Notes under the pieces: generated by a model | The model's database searches: none | What the model saw: the letters and a program-made list of their open reading frames with translations, nothing else | What the model was told of the DNA's origin: nothing | Origin: Hymenochaete sp. R1 | Taxonomy: Eukaryota > Basidiomycota > Agaricomycetes > Hymenochaetales > Hymenochaetaceae | Length of the DNA: 64,000 bases | Assembly: GCA_019400425.1 (NCBI GenBank) | Contig: JAFREE010000036.1 | Coordinates: 62,001 to 126,000, forward strand | Direction of reading: 5' to 3' | Translations under genes and position numbers: made by a program | Shown: one piece after another, positions 44,652-55,192 of the stretch | How positions within the stretch are numbered: the first letter of the stretch is position 1 | Layout: every line of letters begins with the position of its first letter

Positions 44652-46896
44652 ATGAGCAGACGTGTAAAGTCACCTTTCGCATCAAAAACAGCCTTCGAGG
44701 CACTCGCTATTTCTGACCCCGAAGAGGAAGAGGTCGATGACGAGCAGCTCGACTCTCCAGCAGAGTGAGCACGAGCAATTCGGACACGTATATATCTGCC
44801 TGACATGGAGCCGATCCTTTTTTTCTCTCTAGAAATTCAGCTGCAGAGGGTACTCAAACTCAGACTAGGTCGGCGAAGGCGGCGAAGAGGGCAGCGTTCA
44901 AAGCGCGCAGGCTGGAGAAGAAGGCCCAGCGAAGTTCGTCGAAGGGCGGTAGGTCGGCTGCTGGCACAGATGAAGAGCCTCAACGACCTCTGAGGCCCAA
45001 GGACACTCCTGGCTCAAAATTCAATCCTGTAGAGATACCACCTGAACACGAAAGTGACACGTCTGGCGTGCTCGTCGAAGTAGAACCACCCGAGCACCAG
45101 CAGCAGCAACAAGAACAGGCGCCTTCGCAGATGAATTCTGCAGCTTTGGAAGAAGCTGATTCTGGAATGAACGGTCATGCACACGAGGCAGATGCATCGG
45201 AAGTGCGCTTCGAGCCTCCTTTGGCCGCTTCGACGCCGCCTAGTAGAACCTCAGCGTTACCCACGTCATCGACTGGGACGGACACACCGATCGCATCGCA
45301 GGCCTCAGCAAATACACAGACATTACCGGAATCGAACGACAGGCGCACCGAACTCAGAGAAGTTTCCAAACCTGCTCCATCAGCGCCGACCGACAACGAG
45401 ACTGCTGAGAAGACGAAAAAGCGACAGAGCTTCCTGGTTCGGACGCTATGGACTTTGATCATGATTGGAGGTTTCCTGTGTGCGTTATTGGCGATTTGGC
45501 TACGTTAAAATCCTTTTGCTGACATCTTCTGCGTCGACTTCTAGTATGCCTCATGGGTGGACATGCGTATATGGTCATCCTGGTCATGGCTTGCCAAACT
45601 CTTGTATATCGAGAAGTGACGGCTCTATTCGCGTTTGGTGCACCTAAATCCGAGGACAACGGGCCAAAGGGGAAGGATCCATGGAGCAAGACGCTTAATT
45701 GGTATTTCTTCGTTGTGGCTAATTTCTTCCTCTATGGCGAAAGCATCATCTACTACTTCAAGGTTCGATACTACGATTCGTGTTCTAGCGTACCCGTAGC
45801 TCACTTATCTTATCAGCACGTCGTCTTCTCGGATTGGCACTTTTCCATTTTTGCAGCTAATCACCGCTTCGCGAGCTTCTCGCTCTGGACGATAGGATTT
45901 GTCGGGTTCGTGTATTCGCTTCAACGGCAGTACCTCAAGTCCCAATTTGGGCTGTTCTGCTGGGTGCACATGTCTTTATTGGTCATTGTAGTGTCAAGGT
46001 GAGTGGTGACGCCAGAAGTTGCATGAGAAGGAGACTAAAATCACCACCATACGCCTAGTCACTTCATCATGAACAACATCCTTGAGGGCTTGATCTGGTT
46101 CTGGGTGCCAGCATCCTTAGTCATCTGCAATGACATCTTTGCCTACATTTGCGGTATGTGCCCTTATCGTCATGGTCGCACAAGAAAATGCTAAAAAGTT
46201 TCCCAAGGCATCACGTTTGGCCGGACGCCACTCATCCAACTCTCACCCAAAAAGACCGTAGAAGGGTTCGTGGGCGCCTTCTTCTGCACAATCCTCTTCG
46301 GCCAAATCTGGGGCACCTTCTTTATGCGATTCAACTACATGATCTGTCCCGCGCAAAACCTCGGCGCGAACGCCTTCTCGAACATCACCTGCACGCCCAA
46401 CCCAGTCTTCGTATGGCGCAACTGGGAGCTGCCGCTCTCGTTCCGCATGCTCCTTGCTGCTGTGCCCATCCCCGGAACGGGCGATATCACGACGATTCCG
46501 TATGCGCCGTATCAGTTCCATTTGCTTGTGATGAGTTGTTTTGCGTCGCTTGTGGCGCCGTTTGGCGGGTTCTTTGCCAGTGGATTCAAGCGAGCGTTTG
46601 GGATCAAGGATTTCGGGCAGAGCATTCCTGGACATGGGGGAATGACGGACAGGATGGATTGCCAGTAAGTGACGCAGCGAACAAGCGCTCTGGATTGCAT
46701 GTTAATGAGATATCTGCATTATAGGTTCCTGATGGGCGTATTTACATACGTGTACTACAGCAGCCTCGTAAAGGAGCACCATGTTACCGTTGGACATGTT
46801 CTCCAGCTGATTGTCTCGGGCTTAACACTAGACGAACAAGTTGAACTCATGGGAGACTTTAAGCGGTACCTCGAGGGCCGAGGGATGACTGTGTAG
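44652..46896 (+). CDS. CDS1: Phosphatidate cytidylyltransferase (CDP-diacylglycerol synthase)
   Basis: Start [20 protein letters not shown] at 44652, about eight exons. A long cytosolic N-terminal part (poly-Gln, acidic, Pro/Ser-rich, about 270 residues) precedes the membrane domain. The membrane part has many TM helices: [88 protein letters not shown]. The CDP-alcohol signature [15 protein letters not shown] sits at about 46620-46665, preceded by [18 protein letters not shown]. The enzyme makes CDP-DAG from phosphatidic acid and CTP in the ER, feeding PS, PI and, through PS decarboxylase, PE synthesis. The N-terminal extension is longer than in yeast Cds1 (457 aa in total) and probably regulatory. 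Confidence 0.94.
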
Positions 46897-47087
46897 GAAT
46901 GAGGTAGTCCCTGGCTTTCTTATGCTTTCTCTTTGATCTCGCTTCTGCTTTTGAGACGAACAAAATTATATACACTTGGTCCTATATGCATATTAATGCT
47001 AATGATATTACGACTTGTCTTGTTTGTGATGAAGTCGAGGGTATCGTGCCTCTGATAATATCTGTCCATTGACTAAGTTGCGTGTAC

Positions 47088-47191
47088 GGCCTGATGGTCT
47101 AGTAGTATGATTCCTTGTTAGGGAGCTCCTGCGAGTCAAATCCTGGAAAGCCATTTCGAGGAGGTCCCGGGTTCAATTCCCGGTTAGGCCC
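47088..47191 (+). tRNA. tRNA-Pro (anticodon AGG) with 32-nt intron
   Basis: A complete cloverleaf can be drawn. The acceptor stem GGCCTGA pairs with TTAGGCC (one G-U); the D-arm is TGGTCTAGTAGTATGATT; the anticodon stem CCTTG (47113-47117) pairs with CGAGG (47157-47161); the T-arm is CCGGG-TTCAATT-CCCGG. The anticodon loop reads TT-AGG-G..T, so positions 34-36 are AGG, decoding proline CCU (and CCC after A34 to inosine editing). The intron, 47124-47155, interrupts after position 37 as in all nuclear tRNA introns and contains CTCCT, which can pair with the anticodon. The discriminator base is C at 47191. B-box sequence GGTTCAATTCC is present. Confidence 0.9.
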
Positions 47192-47211
47192 TATCTTGTG
47201 GAAAATTGACC

Positions 47212-47216
47212 TTTTT
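47212..47216 (+). terminator. RNA polymerase III terminator (T5) of tRNA-Pro
   Basis: A run of five T residues 21 nt after the tRNA 3' end, followed by further T-rich sequence, is the usual Pol III stop signal. Confidence 0.7.
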
Positions 47217-47287
47217 ATTTTTTATTTTAATATTTAAAATTTAAAATCAAGTCAAGGAGTTCACTCTGCTCTCGACGTTGTCCAACG

Positions 47288-49633
47288 ATGCACTTCGAGA
47301 TCATCGCCAGATGCCCGACGACAAACGCACGCGTGTCGAGCATGACCCTCGCTCGTCAGTCATCTCTTTCCTCTTCATCTTCATAACAAATCAAATCCAT
47401 CGAGCTCACACACCCACCATGTCCCCCAAGATGGCCAGACAATGCTCCCGACATTCATGCCCGTAGCCACCCAAGCTGCCATCAAAGGCCTCACCCCACA
47501 GCAGCTCGAGGCCCTCGGCGTTACCCTCATCCTCAACAACACCTACCACCTCAACCTCCGCCCGGGCATCAAGGTCCTCGATGCTGCGGGCGGGGCGCAT
47601 GCGTTCCAGGGCTGGTCACGTAATTTGCTCACGGACAGTGGTGGGTTCCAGCTTGTGAGCTTGAGTGCGTTCACGGAAATTACAGAGGAAGGGGCCTTGT
47701 TCCAGAGTCCGTTCACGGGGGATCCGACGATGTTGACGGTGTGTGGCTTTATTAATTGCGTAGCGGCGAGATGCACTCAGAAATGTGCTGCTAACCGTTT
47801 ATCGTTTGATATTTTTTTGGTATTGTCCGTTTGTCGGGGAGCGGTAGCCTGAGGAAAGCATGGCCATCCAACACTCCATCGGCGCAGACATTATCATGCA
47901 ACTCGACGACGTCGGTACGTCCCCGCCCACCCTCTTTCTTTCTCTCTTCCCCATAGCATACATCGCATCGCCATCCCTTATCATGCATCTCTATAGTCCC
48001 CTCCCTCCTCACCGGACCACGCGTCGAAGAAGCCATGTGGAGGTCCGTCCGCTGGCTCGACCGCTGTATCGCCTTCCACGAGTCCTCAGGCCGACACACA
48101 AAACAAAATCTGTTCGCGATCGTGCAGGGAGGTCTGGACGAACGGCTCAGAGGCCATTGTTTGGACGAGATGGTTAAAAGGAGGGAGCATGTACCTGGGT
48201 ATGCGATAGGAGGGTTGAGTGGAGGGGAAGCCAAAGGTGTGTTGCCCTGCTCTCGTTTGTATTTTTTTTTTCGGGAGGTTGGTAACACTGCATGTCTAGA
48301 TGATTTCTGGAGGGTGTGAGCGTGGTTTCCCCCCTCGATAGTCAGGAACCGCTCTTTCTCACTTTTTTCAGTGTTAAGCAGTGCGCAGACAAACTTCCAG
48401 AAGATCGTGCGTGCTTTACTGTCTCTCAGTTGGAACGTTTCATTTGAACAACCACCAGGACCTCGATATTGTATGGGCATAGGCTTTGCGGAAGGTAACT
48501 TCCGCATCATCTTCCTCGAACTCGATTTTGACCGTGTTCACTTTTAGACCTCCTTGTATGCGTCGCTCTAGGCATCGATATGGTCAGTACCCTACCTTTC
48601 TCCAATACCGAGCTCTCAACCCATGCGCATGTTATACCGATCGTGATGGTGCTTTAATAGGCTGACTGCGTCTTCCCCACTCGGACGGCACGCTTCGGTG
48701 TTGCACTGACCTACGATGGACCACTTAATCTACGTAAGTGTTTAACCCTTTTGAACCTCGCACCAATAGAAAAAAGAAGCACACGAGGAGGTGTCGGATT
48801 GAGAGCGCTGGAATCACGACGTGTCATAAAAACCTGGTCAACCTTCTACTCGCTCGATTTTGAGGAGTTTCTGCAAACAGGGAAGTCGCCGTTTCAAAAG
48901 AACACGTTTCAAGCTCCTGCAGAGCTGGGTGGCTACACTTAGGAAATGACTCTATGTCGAAGGAGCATAAAGAAGCCTGTGATAATGCATATACGCAGAA
49001 ATCATTAGAATTTTTACGCCATGACACCGTGATCATTATATGCGCTCCTTTTCGAACCTCATACCCCATACATATACATTCTCGCCCGTTAAAAGACTGA
49101 CCTGGACACGCTGAAATATGACTTACTAGGTCTAGCGAAGCATGCCAAAGACTTGATTCCTATCGATGAGGGTTGTCCCTGCCCGACGTGCTCGCAAGGA
49201 ATCACCCGAGCCTTCTTGCACCATATCGTCGAAAAGGAAACTGTTGCCGCTCACGGTGAGTTTCTTCTTCTGCATCCCATTCCCCTCCCCCAAAACCTCT
49301 GCATCTGACGATTTTCTTGTCTTTCTTCCCTCCGACATAGCCGTGACGCAACACAACATCGTCTTCCAAGCGTCGCTCATGGGTCGCGCACGAGACGCCA
49401 TAGCGAACGGGACCTTCCCAGACTTCCTCCGTGCGTTCTTCAAGCGCTACTTCACACCCACTCCAACATCGAAATCAAAGACGACGTCGGGCGAAGGCGA
49501 GGACGAGGGTCCACGGTATCCGAAATGGTGCATCGACGCGCTGAGGAGCGTCGGTGTCGACCTTCTTGATGGGGACCCTGGTGCGGTGGTGGTCGATGGG
49601 AATGGGGCAAAGTGGGAATACGCGAAGGCGTAG
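47288..49633 (+). CDS. QTRT1: Queuine tRNA-ribosyltransferase catalytic subunit
   Basis: Exon 1 (47288-47354) encodes [20 protein letters not shown] and joins across intron 47355-47430 to [20 protein letters not shown], restoring the HG-x-TP-like start of the TGT barrel. Then [16 protein letters not shown] (catalytic Asp, GGFQ), [95 protein letters not shown] and the zinc site [19 protein letters not shown]. It exchanges G34 for queuine in His, Tyr, Asp and Asn tRNAs, working with a QTRT2 partner not seen here. The intron at 48734-49129 is 396 nt, unusually long for this region. Baker's yeast lacks this pathway but fission yeast and many other fungi keep it. Confidence 0.93.
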
Positions 49634-49640
49634 GAAAGGA

Positions 49641-49655
49641 GGGGGGGGGGGGGGG
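49641..49655 (+). repeat. Poly-G tract of 15
   Basis: Fifteen consecutive G bases directly after the QTRT1 stop codon (49631-49633), in the 3' UTR. The exact count is likely to be unreliable because such runs are hard to sequence. Confidence 0.85.
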
Positions 49656-50031
49656 TGAATGTTCAAAAATGGGTAGATCCCCTACTTCTCTCTTTTCTTC
49701 GTTCTTTTTTCTCTTAAGTTTTTTTTTTCGCGTTCATATCTACTGCTGTCTGGAGGATACCATTCACAATGTTGTATGGCCCGTTCCAAATTCCCTCTTT
49801 GCACTGATATCAAATTCCTCGCTATCTTCACTTACTCTCCTTATTGGTCAACATCCTTGTCAGCACACACTTTGCTATCTGCATTTACGAGCTGTCGCAT
49901 ACCTGACTAAGGACTTCCCTACGTATATAAGTTATCTCTTCCTGTCTTCCTTCCTTCTCCATGCCCTATTCCCAATCTCAGGCTCTCGGCAAGCATCTCA
50001 GTAATCGCTCTCAATTCTCAGACACAACACC
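49656..50031. other. Intergenic region, T/C-rich
   Basis: 3' flank of QTRT1 and promoter/5' leader of the following small gene. Strong T- and C-rich stretches (49680-49735, 49940-49990); no coding exon seen. Confidence 0.5.
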
Positions 50032-50475
50032 ATGGACCTCGATGTAATTACACAATACTCAGAAGAGCTGGACAATCTCCAGACGAGCTTCGCGTCCTCT
50101 ATAGCTGCAACGCGCCGGGAACTCTCCCTGTTACATCGAGAAATCACAATCGCGCAAGGAACCACGAACGCGAACGCGAACACGCACACATTCATGCAGC
50201 GCATCAAAACACTCAGGGATACCATCCAGACTCTTGCGAACAATATCCCGCGCGAAGAATCCCTCATAAGAAGTTTGTATTTGCTTGGGCAGGAGTCCCA
50301 TCGTGAAGAAGTGAATATGTTGGTGTCTGATTTTTATGTGCTGAGGGATGCGATGAAGGAGTCGGAGTCGAAGATGCAGCGTGATAGTAAGGGATCCCAG
50401 GCCCGGGGTCAGTCTCAGGGCGGTGGGGCATACGAGGAGGACTTGGAAATAGCGTTCGGGAAACTGTCGACATAG
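50032..50475 (+). CDS. Small coiled-coil protein of unknown function
   Basis: Single exon, ATG at 50032 in a good context (CACCATGG), 147 aa. The sequence is helical with heptad-like spacing from MDLDVITQYSEELDNLQTSF through LSLLHREITIAQ and FMQRIKTLRDTIQTLANNIP, and again from EEVNMLVSDFYVLRDAMKES; the tail is Gly/Gln/Ser-rich and ends in EDLEIAFGKLST. No signal peptide or TM segment. I do not recognise the family; small two-helix proteins of this kind occur among tethering, kinetochore and mediator subunits, but nothing points to one of them. Confidence 0.6.
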   Translation: MDLDVITQYSEELDNLQTSFASSIAATRRELSLLHREITIAQGTTNANANTHTFMQRIKTLRDTIQTLANNIPREESLIRSLYLLGQESHREEVNMLVSDFYVLRDAMKESESKMQRDSKGSQARGQSQGGGAYEEDLEIAFGKLST

Positions 50476-50889
50476 TGTTACCATAGATTGTTTCCTAGAC
50501 GAGACGCATGTAGAATTATGGACCATTCTTCGATTTTTTTGGAACAAGATTTACGTTATCATCGCTAAATTGAAGGTGTCATTGGGGACGATGTGGCGAG
50601 TAGCAAATGTCGATGGAAATTAGGTTACGAGAGCGTGAAAGTTGAGCGGCCAGGGGGAGAAGTACTTTGCACACACTCAGGGCACGCGGTCAACATTTTC
50701 CTGAAACTGGGTCTCCCAAAGGCCAGGTCCTTGAAAATTCAAAGTTCAGCAAGCAAACATTGCATATGTACCTAGGCTAGTAGGTCGCAAAGTAACGGTA
50801 TACCGCTCTCTGCTGCCTTCCTCCCCCTTCTTCCTCTCCTATCACCCCATACCGATCGAACATTTCGTCCTCGCCTCGGGCAGAACGCC
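50476..50889. other. Intergenic region, 414 bp
   Basis: 3' flank of the coiled-coil gene and promoter of orphan B; a CT-rich stretch (50812-50840) precedes the orphan start codon. No coding exon seen. Confidence 0.45.
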
Positions 50890-51894
50890 ATGTCGAGATT
50901 TCTCAGTCCAATCGAAGCTGCTCGTAAGGCCATCCGACCCCGTCGAGAGCGAGAACAACAGCCAGATCCCGTTCCCACCACACGCAACGCGACTCCACAT
51001 CCATCCAGTCGAGTTGGGAGGACCCCAACTGCCGTACCGAGAAGCAGACTCCCTCGTCTCAGAGCTCCTCCTCGAACCAAGCGCGACGCTAGCCCATCCA
51101 TCGCCCCCAAACCTGTAGTGATCTTGCCACCTCCCGAGGACATGGCGTTCCACCTCGCGGTCATCAGCGCGAGACAGATGTTCGCAGAGGTGTCCAAGCT
51201 CCGTCGTAGAGAACGAGAAATCTGGTCCGCTTCCCCCAGCATAGCAAACATCCCGTGGAAGACCTACGAAGCGATCCGGCTCGGCATCTACCTGGATGTA
51301 TACTCGATCCAACTCCTGCATGGTCGGCGCCATAACTTGGATTGTTCTGATATCGAGGTGAGCAGACAGCTGGCGATGGACGGCTGGTCGCTCGTCAAGC
51401 AGAACCTTGAGCGTGAAGATCTCGACGAGACACAAGCCGCTGAGCTGGAGAGCATCTATCGTGAACTGGGGTTCGTACCTACCACGAAAAAGGCATACAG
51501 CAACGCGAACCGAAATCAGACGCACCTCCAAAAAGAAGCGGGTGTGCTTTTTAAGGTGCTGGACTCGCAACGAGACGAGGAACAGAAAGAGTTTGAAGTT
51601 ATCATGTCCAAGCTTGCGTCTGCCAAAGATCAAACGAGGAAGACTTTGCTGCAGCAGATGAACGAGATGGCCGTACTGGTGTATTGGTCGAAGCTCTTCT
51701 TCTGGCGGCTATCATCACCCGCATTTCTTTATTTGAAGCTTAACAGATGTGCTCCTACTATGGACGCATTAAACTTCTATCAGTCGGTGGACAGACAGTA
51801 CAGGGCGGTGGAAGGGCCTACTGGAGGAACCGTGGACCGAATTCTTCAGAGGATAGAAGATTATCTTTTCAACTCCAAACATACCAGGCACTAG
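50890..51894 (+). CDS. Unknown protein, orphan family member B (paralogue of 28909-29916)
   Basis: Single exon, ATG at 50890 (MSRFLSPIEAARKAIRPRRE), 334 aa. The first 80 residues are Pro/Arg-rich and disordered; the rest is helical and charged without TM segments. LAVISARQMFAEVSKLRRRE, KTYEAIRLGIYLDVYSIQL and FYQSVDRQYRAVEGPTGGTV align in order with the minus-strand protein at 28909-29916, which is 335 aa and also intronless. Conservation of order, length and intron absence supports common descent despite low identity. Function unknown; I do not recognise any domain. Confidence 0.75.
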   Translation: MSRFLSPIEAARKAIRPRREREQQPDPVPTTRNATPHPSSRVGRTPTAVPRSRLPRLRAPPRTKRDASPSIAPKPVVILPPPEDMAFHLAVISARQMFAEVSKLRRREREIWSASPSIANIPWKTYEAIRLGIYLDVYSIQLLHGRRHNLDCSDIEVSRQLAMDGWSLVKQNLEREDLDETQAAELESIYRELGFVPTTKKAYSNANRNQTHLQKEAGVLFKVLDSQRDEEQKEFEVIMSKLASAKDQTRKTLLQQMNEMAVLVYWSKLFFWRLSSPAFLYLKLNRCAPTMDALNFYQSVDRQYRAVEGPTGGTVDRILQRIEDYLFNSKHTRH

Positions 51895-52381
51895 ATTCTT
51901 GCTTTGTTTCTCCACTTTTTTTATTGTATCTGTTGTTCATTAATGATACCGTTCTCTCTCCGGCGGAAGGACTTTCCAAAGCAGAATCGAAGGATTGCAG
52001 GGACCGTTTGCAAGACTGACAAGTCCGCCGGGTTGAGCGAAGACCAAAGGAAGAAGGCTACCTTGGAGTAAACTACACCCCGGGCCTGACATCCGCGGAA
52101 TTGCAGAAAACCGTCGTGCGATCTGTTTGTAAATCAGAGCAAACTGCACTTTTGAGTATTTTATGACTGGTGCCACATTACGTTTTCTTGTTGAAATTGA
52201 GAATTGATCCAAAACCTTTCTAAATGTCCGAGGCACGCGTATCTTTACCATGAGGGTCCGACATAAAGTCCTTGCCTTGTTCATGGTGCGAGAAACTAAG
52301 ATTTCTTTTTGATAGCACATATACATACAAGGCATGGTTGTAATGCATAAAACGAAGAGATAAAACCCATGAAATGCATTC
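51895..52381. other. Convergent 3' intergenic region
   Basis: 3' flanks of orphan B (+) and the Rps23 gene (-). No coding exon seen. Confidence 0.5.
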
Positions 52382-53059
52382 TTACGAACGAGGCTTTTCC
52401 TATGGAACGATTGAGCACGATTTAAAGAACCAAAAAGACAGAAGCAACGCACCTTCTTCTCCTTCCAGAGAGCAAGCAAACCAACACCAGACACCTTGAC
52501 AACCTTGAACCGCACACCCGGAATATCACCCTTCGCTTTACCACGACGACCGAAACCAGAGATGAGCACTTCGTCGTTCTCATCGACGAAGTTTAAGCAA
52601 CCATCATTCTGAGGAAGGAACCTGAATCAGCTCCAGCTCAAATCCAAAGGCTACGATTATGCGTACAGGAACGAAAGCCGTGACCTTCTTTCCATTCTTA
52701 ATGAGTTGTACACGGACACATTTCCGAATAGCTGAATTGGGTTGCTTCGCCTCTACACCGACTTTCTCAAGGACAATTCCCTTCGCGTGCGACGAACCAC
52801 CGGTGGGCGAGGTCTTGTAGACATTTCCAAGGGCCCGCTTCTTGTACGATTTGTCCGCCTTAATAACGGGTATCAAGCTATCAGCTCTTCCTGAAGACTT
52901 TTAACGATTCTTTGGAACGTACCCATCGATTTTCGCGACGGTCATTACGAAGCTTACGCGCTGCCTGAAGTCCACGGGGTTTGTTGGCTGGGAGTACATG
53001 ATCATTGTAAGTATTTCTAGAAGAAAAGTAGAGGCGATGGCAAACGGCTTACATCCCAT
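52382..53059 (-). CDS. RPS23: 40S ribosomal protein S23 (uS12)
   Basis: Exons 52988-52923, 52858-52667, 52608-52453 and 52399-52382 give a near-complete uS12: [95 protein letters not shown] and the terminal EKPRS. The PNSA loop carries the universally hydroxylated proline of the decoding centre. The start is a problem. The best first exon is the 7-nt ATGGGAT at 53059-53053 before a GTAAGC donor, but joining it to 52988 puts the rest out of frame by one base (AAAA where AAA would give MGSNKPRG). Either one extra A was introduced by sequencing, or translation begins at an ATG near 53000, giving MYSQPTKPRG. Confidence 0.9.
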
Positions 53060-53300
53060 TCTTGCTTGGTGTTAATGACCGATGTCGATGCTCTACGACC
53101 ATCGATCGATTCACTAGCGTTTCAGGAACATATTATGTAACATAATGCTGTATAGCTCACATACCTACCCACGGTCACGTGTTGCATATTCAACACACAC
53201 AATGATGCCATCACTAAACTTCGGTTTCTTCTTCACTTTATTTTCATTTTGGGGATGATTTCCAAAATCTTCAATGTTTAGTGCTCTACCAAATGATTTA

Positions 53301-54955
53301 CTACAACTCATCAACCAGAAACGCCTTGATCTTCTCCGTGATGAATTTGACATCAACTGGGTTCGCAGACCCACCAGCTTAAATGTAGCATGATCAGGAA
53401 GATGTGAAAATCAACACGAAGCAATAGCTTACCGACGTGTCCCCAAACGCTAGGAATGATGACGAGTCTTGCATCTTTCAAAATGGAAACTTCATTCTCG
53501 CTATCCTCAGGCTACAAAGAGTCAAAGACGTTTAGTCATCGTCCGGCATTCTTATTTTGGAGCCCTCACAGGGAAGTAAAGATCAGTCTTGCAAGGCATT
53601 ATCAATGCCTTCGCCTTGATAGACATGAGCGCGGCCATTAGATCTCCTTTATCGCGAACCTGAGATATGTCACCACTCTGCCAGGTGTGCAAGAGCGTCA
53701 ACATGTCGTTCGCATCCCAATATGTAACGTAAGATCCCTCCCAGCGTTCACGAAGCCAAGAGTTAAGGTCAGGATACCTATGCGTGAGTGGTAAAGAGGC
53801 TTCACATCTTATTTGTCAGAAAAAAAAAGACGGTACTGACAACCCGTTTGACAGGTAATTGTGCCCGCGAAACCACTGCGTCGTCATCAGACCTCTTCTC
53901 GTACTTCATAGATTGGAATCTAGCGCTCACCGCCTGCCCATACGCCCACGCACTATACACTCGACCAAACGCTCGAATGCCATGATGTGGTGAAGTCTTG
54001 TAGTGCCCTCCGTCAAAATCTTTCGATGCGACAAGCGCTGCCTTCGGTCCTTCCAAGAAGCTTTTTCGATATCAATCATATTGTATCTTATAGCACTTTG
54101 AAGCACAGCGTACCACTTGTTATGCGGACTGGTCCGAGAGGATGAACAGATCACGACGATACGTCCCACGAAGTCAGGGTACACAGTCGCCCAGTGGTAC
54201 GCCTATAAGATTTGATATGGCGATTTGAACATTGTTTTTTATGAGCACTTGCCACACCTGTTGGCCGCCCATAGAGAATCCAACGGCACAGAAAACTCTC
54301 TGGACACCAAGGTGGTCCGTCAAAACTTTGAACTGTGCATGACTACGGCAGTTATAGATCAAGGACTTTTTGAGTGTTCCTCGACGGATTTTTTTTTCTC
54401 ACATGTTGTCTTGGTAAGATATCGCCGGAAAGTACGGGCCATTGTACGGTGCTGGCTGATCACATTTAGGGAAAATTAGCATCATCTAGCGTTCAGATGC
54501 TGTCCTACTTACAGTGTTTGAAGCGGATGACGACTATATGCGCTTCTGACTGTTACGGATCAATAAGATAAAGTTTGGATTTCTACTTGCCTCTCCATTC
54601 CCAAACAACGCAAAAGTAACGACAAAGTATTTATTCGTGTCGAGGGCCTTCAAGAAAAAAGAAGTTAGCAACGTACCATATTGAAAAAAAATCGAACGAT
54701 TGGACCTTTTCGTCTCCTGCACCTACAAGATAATCCTGGCCTATACGCGATCATCAGCTCTTACACTACTGGCAATACCGACCATCACTGCGCTGGCTCA
54801 CTTCCCAGCTCCATCTTCGCTCCATAACATGTCGGAAACACAATACAGGGATTACTGGGTGATCCATACGTCCTATAGGCTGTTATGGCGTTGGGAAGGA
54901 CTCCGCCCGCCACCTTGAAGCGACCGTGTTCGTAGTATTGCGTCTTACCTTCCAT
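53301..54955 (-). CDS. Alpha/beta-hydrolase, homoserine O-acetyltransferase-like, tandem copy 1
   Basis: About ten short exons from the ATG at 54955 (MEGKTQYYEHGRFKVAGGVL) to the TAG at 53301. Key parts: LPNAITAYRTYGSPSNPCIV with FPTCYGAK, ALDTNKYFVVTFALFGNGE, a 21-nt exon encoding SSSASNT (54533-54513), PAPYNGPYFPAISYQDN, the nucleophile elbow VFCAVGFSMGGQQ with Ser, SRTSPHNKWFLEGPKAALVA, HGIRAFGRVYSAWAYGQ, the acid region MPCKTDLYFP and the catalytic His in SVWGHVAGGSAN. These fit the MetX-like branch of the alpha/beta-hydrolases, which transfer acetyl groups or hydrolyse esters; fungal copies of this subfamily are mostly uncharacterised. Intron 54534-54590 has a GC donor. Copy 2 lies 240 bp upstream in the same orientation. 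Confidence 0.82.
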
Positions 54956-55192
54956 AGTCTACGATGGGAAATGTGGAAGTCGGTGAGAACACGCGAAAAC
55001 GGCGGGAAACACGGCGGTGAATGGTTTATATAGACTTGCAGTGCGAGATCTGAATGATCATGAGAATAACATTCATGAACTTATCGTTCAGGTAGACAAT
55101 ATACCCGGACGTTTGTTCCCAGGTCCCTTTTTACTTTGTACAATGAGATAAAAGCAATTCAGTTTCTTATGAATTTAGCCGACAGAAATAAG

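Noticed and set aside
45177..45458. Second 93-codon frame overlapping CDS1 exon
   Set aside because: It lies in another frame of the well-supported low-complexity N-terminal exon of CDP-DAG synthase and has no independent support.
17732..46896. GPAT, PS decarboxylase and CDP-DAG synthase as a phospholipid gene cluster
   Set aside because: They are separated by many unrelated genes with their own promoters and opposite strands; co-location within 30 kb is weak evidence.
48751..48942. 63-codon frame inside a QTRT1 intron as a coding exon or gene
   Set aside because: GPLNLR joins cleanly to [15 protein letters not shown] without it, as in other TGT enzymes, and it has no recognisable content.
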